This document shows positions 48,911-60,544 of a DNA stretch of 64,000 bases, in pieces. Position 1 is the first letter of the stretch, and each line of letters opens with the position of its first letter. Under the pieces are notes generated by a model. That model saw nothing but the letters and a program-made list of their open reading frames with translations, was not told the DNA's origin and made no database searches. Origin of the DNA: Siphonodentalium dalli (taxonomy: Eukaryota; Mollusca; Scaphopoda; Gadilida; Siphonodentaliidae); the NCBI GenBank assembly GCA_032622095.1, contig CP136066.1, forward strand, positions 92,217,319-92,281,318. The letters run 5' to 3'. The translations under genes and the position numbers were made by a program.

Positions 48911-49044
48911 TTTCTGAATTAAAGGCATTATAACATGAGGGGTGAAGGAATAGATCATTCGGTCTATTCGACCATCCCGGGGTGGCCCCCACCAAACAGT
49001 CCATATATACTCCATCACAAACACATACATAACAAACACAAAAC

Positions 49045-49453
49045 CACAACACAACAAAGAGATTCTTAAAAGAAACCTTAGAAATGCAGATTGGGACAGA
49101 TTTAGGGAACACATAAACTTAAAGATCGACAATACAGAAATTAACACCCCAAATGACATCGAAATTGCAGCCAAATCAATATCCAACATTATTAAGGATG
49201 CTATTGACACAGCATGTCCAAAAAAGAAAATAAAGCGAAAGACATCGGATACAGAACTATGTACAACAACTTAACAAGACAAGTAAACAAAGCAGTTAAA
49301 CGGGGGGAAAAGGGAACCATGGGAACGGATAACCACTGTACTTGGGGAAAGGCAATTGGATGGGAATTCTGGAAAACAGTCAAAGTATTAACCAAGCTAC
49401 CTCAAACAACAGCGACAAAAAAAATGAATCCACCAGTTAACGTGGTTGATTAA
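49045..49453 (+). pseudogene. LINE ORF2 fragment (endonuclease-RT linker)
   Basis: Codons from about 49051 give NADWDRFREHINLKI and NTPNDIEIAAKSISNIIKD, then AIDTACPKKKIKRK. This is the linker that in Jockey-group LINEs sits between the endonuclease and the reverse transcriptase. A frameshift near 49240 moves into a second frame with LTRQVNKAVKRGEK and FWKTVKVLTKLPQTTATKK. The endonuclease proper and the RT are missing. Position and strand suggest it belongs to the same element as the ORF1 at 47972, with a large internal deletion. Confidence 0.7.
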
Positions 49454-52060
49454 ATGGTATTGAAGCTAGCACGGAACTGTTCTACACTCATAGCACTTGG
49501 TATTATTACATTTGATATTTGACGGATACATTTCCAACGTTGATTTGATCAAAAGAGATTTGAATATGGTTCTTGATGTGAGCTTTCTCATATTTTTGTG
49601 GAGGTCAGACTAGATTTTGATGAACGAAAAAAACGGAAGTCATGGCGTTAACAGTGCCATTCAATAACTGGCCATTAGCCAACCCACTAAAAAAAACCCA
49701 CTGTTAGAACTCGGACCACGGGTTGGACACCCACCTTGAAAAATGCAGTGGTAAATACATGGCTAATACACATCAGACTTCATATATATCGATGGGATGG
49801 TTCTGTACATTACTGTGCTTTTTTGCTTTCACAATACACTATTGTAATACGTTTCAAAGTCGTTTATTCCACCATAAACCACGCTGACATAGTCGAATAT
49901 AGGGTTGAACATACCACATAGAAAAAGCCAGTGATGAGTGCATGGCACTTATTCAATTATCACCGAGGATAAATTGTAACTCCACGTAGCTGTACTAACG
50001 CATGGGAGTAGATACCCATTGTCTTACTAAGATCAGCGTTCTATGGTTGTTTGAATTGATAATCGAGTCTGTTCCGAAACATTCAAGTCGGGACAACACA
50101 CTAATTGCCGCCGATGGAGTCATTGTCACACGGCATCGATCACATTCGTTGCCAATTTTCTATCGTTTTATGACTCAGTATATGACGTGCATTCATCACT
50201 GACTCCAAAGGCGGCAAAAACAAAAACAAAACAAAACAAAACAAAGGCGGCAGACATCTCGTTTACGGCCACTTCAAATTCCGTCTTAAATCACAGAAAC
50301 CCCCAAACGCTCACTGGGTCTGCTGCAATAAAGACTGCCGACCAACCATCAACACCAGAAGCGACATCATAAGTTGTCAAATGAAACAACACAACCACGA
50401 CTCTGACATGGAACAGGTAATTACTGTCGTTATCAAGTTATTTATTAAGTTTTCTATATACAACCTCAAAACAATCCTAAAATTAATTTTAAAAAAATTA
50501 AATATAAAATTCCATACTTTTTCTCAAATATATTTTGTCCAAGTTACTATTTAGAATGTATGTTATTCGTTCTGTTCTATATATTATCTTAACTCTTAAA
50601 ATAAATCAAAATGGTAAATTCAAAGTATCTAAAATTGTCGTCGCTGAAACCACCGAAAACACAAATCCGCCCAAAAAACCCTAAACTACCCAAGCTACAT
50701 CACCTCAACACATATTTAGCGGCATCTCTTTTAAGAACGGATTAGTCACACCTGACCCGAAATCCACGCCATCGGCGAAGTGGTAATCTCCCGGCTGAAT
50801 TAGTGGTTGTCACCGCAATGAAACGCGTGCGAATGTCGATATGTAGGATTATCGCTGGGTGTATTGCGCACTCATCCATTAACCATTTGTCGTCGTACTA
50901 AGTTCTCATGGGAGCAATACAATCAATGTCATATCGTGTTGGGATGCTGGGTTCAAATTATGCATTTGGCGTATATAGATATATTTTTAGATGGGGTTGT
51001 GACAGGGCGATTCTCACCAAAATACTCCACAATTGGGAATTTCATGCAGGGACGTTTCGATAGGGGGTTGGGGCATCACTATAATCTTCGTTCCAAAGTT
51101 CACGATGATCCCACATATTGATTGAATTATGGAGTTAAATGGCAATCAGTTGAGAGGTTTCGATCGGTTTGAGTTGTTAGGTTGGAGATTTCTAACAGTT
51201 GGAAATCTTGAGTAACCATTACAGAATTTCAACCGAATGGGGTGCAAATATAGTTTTCCGGACTCAGAAATAATATCTGGTTCAAGGGATGGAGGTGCAC
51301 TCGGGCAGCGGAGACCATATACATTAATGTTACCCGCGATTCCATGCCAGAAAATGGCACTGAGTTTGAAAATTAAGTCTGGAGAATAGGTTGTAATAAT
51401 TCCAATAGTTAAAATTTCCAGCTAATATAACTGCAAATTATACTTTATACCACTAGTATGATGTTTTCCTACATTCAGTATAATTTTTGTTGTAAAATCT
51501 AAGTTTCTCCTTAAACAAAAGGTAACACCAACCCTTTGGAAAATATACTAGAATTATATATTTGGACCCTTTCCACTTGGAAATAGTTTTATCAGTCTGT
51601 TATCTCCGGCAATTCAGTTTGTTTTCAATTACATTGTACATGTATCGAAATCGTACGTATACGACATCCAGTTAAAAGTTTCCCTGCTCTATCTGACACC
51701 ATATAATCACCATGTGTATGTTTTTTCTGTCGGTGGGGTTTATTTGTGATCGCTCTATCCGTCTCTATCACTTTGTCACATAGATTGTACCTTTATACAT
51801 CAACTAAACCACTCGCCAACTGACTCAAATAGGCATTGATATATCCATTCATGTATAACATTAGAGTAAGTTCCCTTTAGCCATTAACAAGTGTTCGCCT
51901 CCACGCGCAGCATACTGAGATCAAAAGTTTTGTCTGTTCTTGTAAATGACGGGAAATCGCACACACTAGTAAATTGACGGTATCCATTCGACACGTTCCC
52001 CCAAGTCAAAACACGGCTTTTGGGAATCTATAGTACAGGGCCCAGAAGTGATAACGGGCG
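49454..52060. other. No gene seen; (AAAAC)n at 50218-50246
   Basis: Mostly AT-rich. The sequence around 51000-51300 has blocks like those of the G-tract repeat family (GCAGGGACG, GTTGGAAAT). No recognisable frames. Confidence 0.45.
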
Positions 52061-52067
52061 TACATGG

Positions 52068-52069
<2 letters not shown>

Positions 52070-52104
<35 letters not shown>
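52070..52104. repeat. (TA)n microsatellite
   Basis: About 17 uninterrupted TA units. Confidence 0.95.
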
Positions 52105-52107
<3 letters not shown>

Positions 52108-53052
52108 GTGATAAACCATGACCATGCAATGTGTAACTAATATGCAGTGAAGTGGGTCATAAAATAGATTTGGCTCAGAAAGATAAGAAATAGCGTCATC
52201 CGAGCACCCAGTTTGAACTTGGATATATGAAATCTGGCATGAAACTTTTCTTTCTTTACTTATATATAAGCTAATCACACCTTTATATCTCCCAAGTCAA
52301 AGGCATTTCGTCTCTTAATAGAATATATAATTTTGACACAGTTCGTGAATAAAACTGTATGTTGGTGATTGGAAAAGAAACGATCGGGCCGCGATCATTA
52401 AAGACAATGTATCTCTTCATATACCAAGTTTTATATAGATTCCTGGGTACCGGTATAAAATATTATTATCCATCCATTTTCTAGCACTATTTCTGATTGG
52501 GCGAACACCGTCACATGATAATCCGGGGAAAAGTCAAACTGGACTCCGAAGGTGTCAAGAATATACTACCTGACATGACAGGAATCCAGAAAGTTATAAG
52601 GGACTCAGTCTAAAATGACTTTTATAAAAGTTGTCGGGGCGTCGATTGGACTGAACTGAACTGAACTGAAGTGATTTTTATTGATAAATCAAATTATGCA
52701 TATTATACACAATAACAACGGGGCTCTGTAGAAGGCATGGCTTATGGGCCAGAGCCCTATAATAGCATGATAAATACAATAATGAATATAAACTGAGTGC
52801 AGGTAGGTGCAATGATTGGGGAGAGTTGAGGCTGGGGGATGGGGGTGAAAGATTACATGGTGTGCATAATATGTTGGGCGATGCTCATAAAGTATATATA
52901 TTAAGTCAACTCCAAGAACAATTTAAAATGTTTTATGTGAATGTCAAGGATGTGGCTGTACAATCAGTGGACCTCATTTAGGTTTGAGATATGTGGTAGT
53001 TTAGTTTATACTTTCAGATTTAAGTTTAGAATTGGCCATTGATACGGCTGAA

Positions 53053-53484
53053 TTATTTTACTCGTTTTCTTATAAAGTAATCGTTTAAATTGTTAAGGTA
53101 TTCTGGGCTACTAATTTTAATGCGTAGTGTGCAGTCTGCGGGGAGGCTATTCCATAATTCTCGCGCTTTGTTTGAGAATGCACTTTTTGAGTTTTTAGTC
53201 CTTTTGAATTCATGATAAAGATTACATTTTGTTTTTGCGCTGGTATTATAGCTATGGATATCTTCAATATGTGTGAATAATTTTGATAACGAATCCGGTA
53301 GTGCATGCATATGATAATCATGTAGTATTCTAATGAGCTGCATGTTACCAATATCATCAAATATTAGTAGTTTGTTTAGTTTACAATAAGTCATAATATC
53401 ACTTGTATCATTTGAGATAATTTTAAGGGAATTCTTCTGTAGTTTTCTGATTTTGGTTAGGTTATTTTGGTAGTCGAGCTCCAT
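53053..53484 (-). pseudogene. LINE ORF2 C-terminal domain
   Basis: About 143 codons end in a natural stop at 53053. It contains LTKIRKLQKNSLKIIS, NMQLIRILHDYHMHALPD and a KARELWNSLP motif close to the end, the usual C-terminal signature of CR1/L2/Jockey LINEs (compare SIWNSIP in the fragment at 27105-28098). Confidence 0.82.
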
Positions 53485-53489
53485 ATTGT

Positions 53490-54480
53490 GTTACAATAGG
53501 TCAAGTAGGGGATAATTAGTGATAAGTATAAGGTTTTTAATGTTTTTGAAGGAACAAATTCACTGACTTTCCTCAGGATTCCAACATTACTGGCAAGTTT
53601 AGAGCATAATGAATTTATGTGTTTGTCCCAGGATAAATTGTCTTCAATCGTGATGCCTAAAAATTTTGTATTTGCCACTATATTAACATTTTTTATTGTT
53701 TATAGTTAGGACTGGTATTACCCCAGGTAGTGAACAATTAGTGAAAAGCATGTAATTTGTTTTATCAATGTTCAATGACAGTCTATTAGCAGCAAACCAC
53801 TGATTCATATAATCCAGTTCAGTGTTAACTCTGTTAAATAATTTGTGGATATCTCTATTAGAACAAAAGGCATTTGTGTCATCTTCAAAAGTGTCAATTT
53901 AGCATCCTTGCATATACTTGGTAAGTCATTCGTATAGATTAAAAATAAGAGAGGCCCTAAGATTGAGCCTTGTGAGACCCCACAGGTAATTTCATTGAGT
54001 TCTGATATAATTATGGCCTTCATATTGAACGCATTGTTTTCTATGAGTAAGATAATCCTTGAACCAGTTCAGTGCAACCCCTCCACATCCATAGTGCTCT
54101 AGTTTTTGAAGCATTATTCTATGATTGATTGTATCAAATGCCTTAGATAGGTCGAGGAACACTCCAATTGTGTGTTCGTGATTGTCTAAAGCACCAGTTA
54201 TTTTCTCTATAAGGTCAGTCAAAGCTAGAATTGTGGAATGATTCTTCCTAAACCCATACTGGCTGCTGTATAAAATCTTGTGTTTTTCTAAGTATTTATT
54301 TAATCTATTATACATGAGTTTTTCAAGTACTTTTGAAAAGATTGGTAGCACATATACAGGTCTGTAGTTACTGACTATACTTGCATCTTTAGATTGGGGA
54401 TACTTTAGCAAATGTCATTCGTTCTGGGAATACACCTTGTGAAAGAGATACGTTACATATATGTGCCAATGGTACGATAA
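53490..54480 (-). pseudogene. LINE ORF2 reverse transcriptase domain
   Basis: RT blocks in order: [82 protein letters not shown] and, after a frameshift (about 53900), a catalytic FEDD box in place of FADD. KFLGITIEDNLSWDKHI and LYLSLIIPYLTYCN follow. At least four frame changes. The FEDD box sits in the decayed copy and may simply be a mutation. Confidence 0.85.
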
Positions 54481-54498
54481 CGGAATCTGCACATTGTT

Positions 54499-55311
54499 TT
54501 AAGTGCCACATTTAAGTTCATCTAAGCCAGCTGCTTTTTTTGAGTCTATATTTTTCAGTATGTATAGTATTTCTAATTCTCCAGCAGGTTCAACAAATAA
54601 TGAAGATGGTTTGGGAAGGGGGAGAAATTCCTTTGGATCATTGGTTGAATTTATCGTTTTAGCTAGATTAGGACCTATATTTGTAAAAAATTCGTTGAAT
54701 TTTTCTGCAATTTTGTCTTTGCCACTTATATACTTATTTTCATGTTGAAATTGTGTCACATTAGTTTTGTTTTTATTTCGATTAAGTATTTTTTTCAGGA
54801 CAGTCCATGTTGATTTCATGTCACCTTGGTAGCGTTCACATTTTTTGTGATAGTAATGTTGTTTGGCCATTCTTATTATTGATATTAATCTGTTTTGATA
54901 TGACTTGTACCTTTCATTGTTAATTTTAGATTTGTTTTCTATAAAGATTTGATATAGTTTATTTTTTCTTTTAATTGAGTTAATTATTCCTGTTGTTATC
55001 CAGGGATTGTTATTCTGAGTTCTGATTTTCTTTCTACATTTAGTTAAGCTATAGTTGTAAGCATCAGTCATCATATCAATGAATGTATTATAAGATGAGT
55101 TGCAGTCGGTGGCGTTGTTCACATTGCTCCAGTCCATAGTTGATGTCTTGTTGATGAAGGTTTGAATATTTTGTTTTGAAAATTCCAGTTGGAAGATGTA
55201 CGTTGCTGTATTTTGGTGTTGTTCTTTATCATGACCTCTAATTATAAGGAATATTGGTAGGTGATCAGATATATCTTCAACAAAAATGCCTGGTAAAGTG
55301 TTTCTCTGCAT
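54499..55311 (-). pseudogene. LINE ORF2: end of endonuclease and linker
   Basis: It begins at EDISDHLPIFLI, the last endonuclease motif with the catalytic Asp-His. About 200 residues of lysine/asparagine-rich linker follow (NPWITTGIINSIKRKNKLY, KCERYQGDMKSTW), then FNEFFTNIGPNLA and IDSKKAAGLDEL, which lead into the RT. A frameshift at 54520 separates it from the RT. Confidence 0.82.
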
Positions 55312-56191
55312 TATTATCTGAGCCTAGGTTAATATTAAAGTCTCCCATAAGGATACAATTCCTTCTCTCTTTGGATATCTTTGACATGATTGATTCCATT
55401 TTTTCCATAAATTTCTCAAGATCTGAGTTTGGGGGGGCGGTATATACATCCTACTATTTGTTTTTTCCCTTTGTTATCTTCTACTTCGGCGAAAATACTG
55501 TGTTATTAGTTAAGTCAGATCGGATTTCAGCTTTTAATGATGTGTGAATATATAGTCCAACTCCCCCTCCGCCTTTATCATTTCTATGTCTTTCTACTAA
55601 GTTATATTCATTAAGTTTCATGAGGTTCATTGGTGAGTTATCAGTTAACCAAGTTTCAGTAATACCTATAATGTGACAGTTGTGCTTAAAATTGTTGAGG
55701 AAGGTTGATAATTTATCTATGTTTTTATTTATTGACCTTATGTTAAAATGGATCAAAGATGCTGGTATACTGCATTCGATATCTTTGATTTTTTCATTGA
55801 ATTCTTCTAGTAATAGATAATTGGAGGAATTTTGTTGGTTTAAGGTGTCTAGTAAGTTGTCATCATCATTAAATTCATTTTGAAAATTATCATTCAGTGT
55901 AAAAGGGTTTGTTATAAGTGGTTTTATATTTGGTAGTTCTATGTGGTTAAAATATTGATTCATGTCATATATAGCTAATTTGAAAAGGGCTTCTTCTTCA
56001 ATGTTGTTGAAAGTGAAGATTTCCTGGATACAATGATAGCAGAACCAGGGTGAGTTATCTTCATCTAACCGTTTTAGATCAGTTTTTGTCAACTTCAAAT
56101 GAATCCACTGGTCGCACAAGTCACACCCCATAGCATCTTGATTGTTTCTTACTGATTTTTTACAGGTTGAGCAAGGATATTTTATCGGCAT
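55310..56191 (-). pseudogene. LINE ORF2 N-terminus: PHD-like finger and EEP endonuclease
   Basis: I take the ATG at 56191. The first 55 residues have the spacing CSTCKK...CDLCDQWIHL...WFCYHC, a PHD-type zinc finger. The endonuclease follows with LIHFNIRSINKNIDKL, ITETWL (catalytic Glu) and GGGGVGLYI. A frameshift at about 55490 and another near 55435 (in a run of seven G) break it; past these IYRPP and ILMGDFNINL can be read. The stretch before the final SDHLP motif, about 60 residues in related LINEs, is deleted near 55310. Confidence 0.8.
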
Positions 56192-56799
56192 TGCAGTTCG
56201 TGGTGGGGATGGGTGGGGGTAGGGGTTACAAAGAGAGTAAAGTAGAAGAGAGCAGCGTGCAGGAGGTACAGTTGGATGAAACAAATACAAAAAAAAATAC
56301 CAAAAAAATCCAATGGCTGACAGCCAAAAAGATCACTTGTATAGGTATCTGTTTTCAAAGCTATGCGTGTTGTAAGCTAAGTATATGAGATTTCATAGTT
56401 TCAGAGTTTTAATTTATTTTTCACTACTTGTATGTTTATATACAGCGCATTGCGGTTGTGATGTTTCATCGGATTGAGAGGTTTTGTTTCCTTTCTTTTT
56501 ACAAAGTTTTTATTTTTATTTTTTTATTTTTTATTTTTATTTTAAGTTGTAGGATTATAGAGTATGTGAGACTAATCATTGTAGACTAATGAGGGTAATT
56601 TAATTTGACGTCATAAGTATGAGCTTATATGATCTAGGTTCTAGTCAAGAGGCTCATAATGAAAAAAACAATATTGAGTGAAGACAAGAAATATAGTTTC
56701 ATGCAGACAAGAAATTTGGTTTCATGCAGGAAGAGAAAGTGGTCATAAAAATAATAGGAATTGGGAAACAGAATTATGACAAGAGATATGATTTTATGC

Positions 56800-57300
56800 A
56801 GGAAAAGCAATCATTCAAAATGAAAAATTCTCCAAATCCATTGTTGAACCAACAAACAACCCTCTTGTAAATCGTATAGAAAACCTTGAAAAGGAAATAC
56901 GGAAACTCAAGGACGAGAATGTTAAACTAATGGAGGAAGTAAATAACTTCGAACAACATAGCAGACGAAATTGTCTACTAATACATGGTGTTCCTGAACA
57001 AAAAGATGAGAGCACTAATACTAAAGCTTTGGATGTCTTTAGAAAGGCTCTGAAAATTGCGACTGATGAGAAGGATATTGGCCGCACCCATCGGTTGGGG
57101 AAATTTGATGCAAAAAAAAAAAAGAAAGACCGAGACCAATTATTGTAAGACCGACGCGACATGACAAGAAACACGAACTGTTCATGGGTAAACGAGCGTT
57201 AAAAAATTCTAAGATGTATGGACCTTGGATGGCAAAATAATTGCCCTGACGCAAAATGACTCCAAAATTCACATTAGGAAACTAAGTGATCTTGAGAAAA
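56800..57300 (+). pseudogene. LINE ORF1 fragment with coiled coil, plus strand
   Basis: The readable codons give NRIENLEKEIRKLKDENVKL (heptad coiled coil), then EQHSRRNCLLIHGVPE, an RNA-binding-type start found in ORF1 of L1/CR1-like LINEs, then DIGRTHRLGKFD. The frame breaks in a run of 12 A (57112-57123) and continues in another frame as RPIIVRPTRHDKKHELF and KRALKNS, then stops. It lies on the opposite strand to the LINE at 52651-56290, so it comes from a different copy. Confidence 0.75.
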
Positions 57301-58480
57301 TGTTAAAAGACAAGTTGGCTCATAAGCCTAATCTGCATGTACATCTACCTGTTCTTCTTTGTTCTTGTTTGTTTGTTTATTCCTAACTTGTTACCTGTTC
57401 GTCGATTGACGTCGCAAAGTAATTCTAATCAAAACGCAATGACTCTGTTGGTAAGTGAATCAGTGAAATTGCGATAAAGATACAGATGGATAATACAAAT
57501 GTCATTATACAATGTTGTGTATGTGTTTTACTTTTACTCGTCCGGGTTGTGTTGAAAAGTCATATTGGACTCGACGTTGTGACTTTTGCTCCCTATGGGT
57601 ATACACATGGGAGACTCACATATATAATTGAATGCAATGGCACATTATCTTTAATGCATCACCAGCGCAGCTCCCTGAAAGGCTAATTAATATGTGTGTA
57701 TATTTCAGAACAACCTGGACTCGTACAAGAAAATCACACACTGAGAAAATAACTGGTGAATATGACTACCTTTGGGTTAGTCATGGATATTTGGAGTCAT
57801 TTTGACTATACCCGTGCCGTCCCACGAGTCATCATGACTAATTCTGAGGTAGTCAACTTGACAATGAAAATAAAAATAATTATAAGTAGCTATATAGCTA
57901 CTGAACATAAGCTACGTTTTAAAACTCACAGCTTATCGTATTTAAAATGTCCCAGAAACTATAACGTTATCATTCAAACGGCATAATGATTTTACCCCTG
58001 CACTTATGGTACGAGTTTTATAGTACGAAAAATCGAAAAATGCTTCCGGTGTACCGTATGAACCATGTGCGTTGTTTTAGATTGTTTTAGGAAATAATTG
58101 GACCTAACTAGCTTCTTAATAACCTGGAATATTTTTAGCACTGGATTATGTTTGTATATGAAAGGGACAAGATGTTATTACCTCCGAAAACAGGTTGAGT
58201 GAATGAATTCAGTGCCAGTGGGATTACACTTGACCTGTTGTCATGCACGACAATATAGTGAATTTCAAAAGACAGATACTTCACAAAATTATAAACCGTC
58301 CAATTAACTCCCAAGTCTGACAAGAGTCAACCACTGGTGACTATGATTACGAGACATACAATTATGTAGAAATTAGTCAGAATTATGACGTAACAGATCA
58401 GTCATGACTCATGAGTCAGTCACAAGTTTGTTGGCTACAACATACAACTACAAGTACCTGTACAAAGGAAGATGGATCAT

Positions 58481-58930
58481 ATTCTTCAATTTTCATCAAA
58501 ACGTGATTTGAGAACCATGTCGCCATGACATATAGCCCAGTTACGGAATCTGCTATTATTTTCGAAACGCCGGTGACGCTGTGATATTGTTGTGATATAT
58601 TTATGAAATGGCGGATAATCTCGGAGATACATGTACGGATCCAAATCTGGGACACACATTATCACTGAATCAATCACAAGCTTTTAATAACGTACTACAG
58701 CTATTCTTCAATTTTCACCGAAACGTGATTTGAGAACCATGTCGCCATGACATATCGCCCAGTTACGGAGTCTGCTATTCTTTTGATTGAAACGCTGGTG
58801 ACGCTGTGATATTGTTGTGATATATTTATTAAATGACGGATAATCTCCGAGATAACGGATCCAATTCTGGGACACACATTATTACTGAATCCATCACAAG
58901 CTTTTAAATTTAATATCGTACTACAGCTAT
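58481..58930. repeat. Tandem duplication, 2 units of 222 bp
   Basis: ATTCTTCAATTTTCA starts at 58481 and 58703, and both units run to CACAAGCTTTTAA. On the minus strand both units keep one common frame open (about 58 codons with SEIIRH.INISQQYHSVT), but no family was recognised. Confidence 0.8.
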
Positions 58931-59262
58931 GCTCTAATTAATCGTCCCCTTTAACAAGGTTGTTGGGCGTTAATAACACCGGTTATACCATATATACCGC
59001 CGCTCAACCACGGTCAAGTGGTTGACATGTGGCAACCGCAGGTAATCTTTCTACAGTACTATTAATAATATTTTGCGACTACTGTACTCCGCATTAATTT
59101 TTCACATGGCCACCTTACACCCAGTCCAGCTTTTCGTGAGCGCTATGCACCTAGTTAACTACCCTGCTGGACAAAACAAGTGTTCACTTAACCGCGGTGC
59201 AGTTAGCGTTGCCACCGCGGCCGAATTGCAACTACACTGCGGCTCCACTGACTAACTACAGT

Positions 59263-59480
59263 TGGGCCGCAGTGTACTTGTCATTCGACCATGGTGTACG
59301 GTAGTTTCCGCGGTGCACGTTTACTTAAAAAAGATTATACTTGCCGTTCGGCCACAGTGTACTTGCCATTCGGCCAAAGTGTACTTGCCGTTCGGCCGCA
59401 GTGTACTTGCCATTCGGCCGCGGTGCGCAACTGCAGTTACAAACTCTGACATGCGGCCGAACGGCAAATACACCGCAGTG
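59263..59480. repeat. 22-bp minisatellite
   Basis: Four clean units of TACTTGCC(A/G)TTCGGCC.CAGTG lie between 59337 and 59430. A diverged unit lies before them (59263-59295) and an inverted one after (GCGGCCGAACGGCAAATACA, 59453-59472). GC-rich, no coding role seen. Confidence 0.85.
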
Positions 59481-60544
59481 CCAATGGACACTTGTTTTGT
59501 CGAGTGGGGTATACACAAAACACTATTTCAATTAATAATTTGTTTACGGTTTAATCAACATTCGAAGTTGGTCACTGACCGACATTCGAAACTGCATCAT
59601 CAATGCAGTGTCAAGCCATGCCATAAATATACACTCTGTGGTGGTTATAATGCTGACTTTAAAAAGCTACGAAGGTCGACCATGGTAGTATTGATCATGG
59701 TTAATAGCATCATCAACAAAGTGGTAATATCGGTGGTCAACGTCGTTATGGGGTATCTGAACATGTAGACCATTCCAATTTCCAGATTCATCATGTTCTT
59801 ATCAAAACATGTGTGGCTATCATTCAGAACGATTCGGACATTTCCGCTTTGCTAGGAAATAACCTCTTCCATAATTGGAAACCATATTCGCGAAATTCTA
59901 CATTATATGGCTCTGATGATCAGGCAATGACATTGACTCGATGACGCATAGCTGCGAATGGAGAATAATTTATTCACTATGGCTGTACCAAAATGGATCA
60001 TATACTAAATACATTAAACTCTTTTTGTGTGAGGTTTGTTTGTTTGTTCATATACATGTACATGTACCGATAAAGCACATCTGAATTGTACGATAAGCAA
60101 AACACTCAATAATGTGGCAATTTTTTTGGGAGAGTAATTCCAGTGACCCATTCAACACCAAAATATTGTGGCAAGGACTAGTGAGCGCTATACATGTAAC
60201 AATATTTTGCAAACAACATGCTGCCTTTTTAATTAACCAAAGTTCATTAGTGTGGTCTCCCCATTGTTGAGTATTTTGCTTATCGCACGCTATATACATT
60301 CATGTACTTTACAAAAGGTTCTCGAACAGAGTTTGGCTTTATTCACATAATGCAGCGTAGGCCGGAACTAAAACAATTACATACTATTTACACGATATTT
60401 ATTATGGTATAAAGAAAGGTCTGAGCGAACCACAGATTAACTATAATATCCTGATCGGGCTACAATAGACCGATCGGTCTTCCTGACACAGTGCTCACTG
60501 TTGTAAGAGAGGGAACTCTAAATTCTTGACAATTTGAAACTGTT

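Larger units (their letters stand above)
52651..56290 (-). mobile_element. CR1/Jockey-group LINE, nearly full length but frameshifted
   Basis: Minus strand, 5' to 3': PHD-like zinc finger and endonuclease (56191-55310), linker (55311-54499), RT (54480-53490), C-terminal domain (53484-53053), a 3' UTR with a polyadenylation signal (52682-52677) and a tail of CAGTT repeats (52671-52651). Short tandem repeats at the 3' end instead of poly(A) are characteristic of CR1/L2-group LINEs. Frameshifts and an endonuclease deletion make it inactive. Its 5' border is uncertain. Confidence 0.85.

Noticed and set aside
48025-49210. Minus-strand frames of 97-205 codons opposite the LINE ORF1
   Set aside because: They are antisense shadows of the GC-richer ORF1 and its 3' flank.
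58186-58318. Possible exon on the minus strand (FEIHYIVVHDN, SFTQPVF) faintly like an iGluR ligand-binding lobe
   Set aside because: It has AG/GT borders, but the similarity is weak, its phase fits neither the candidate exon at 58480-58640 nor the iGluR exons, and it lies 35 kb away inside a repeat-bounded region.
59262-59768. 168-codon plus-strand frame
   Set aside because: Its first third is the 22-bp minisatellite translated, and the rest has no recognisable domain.
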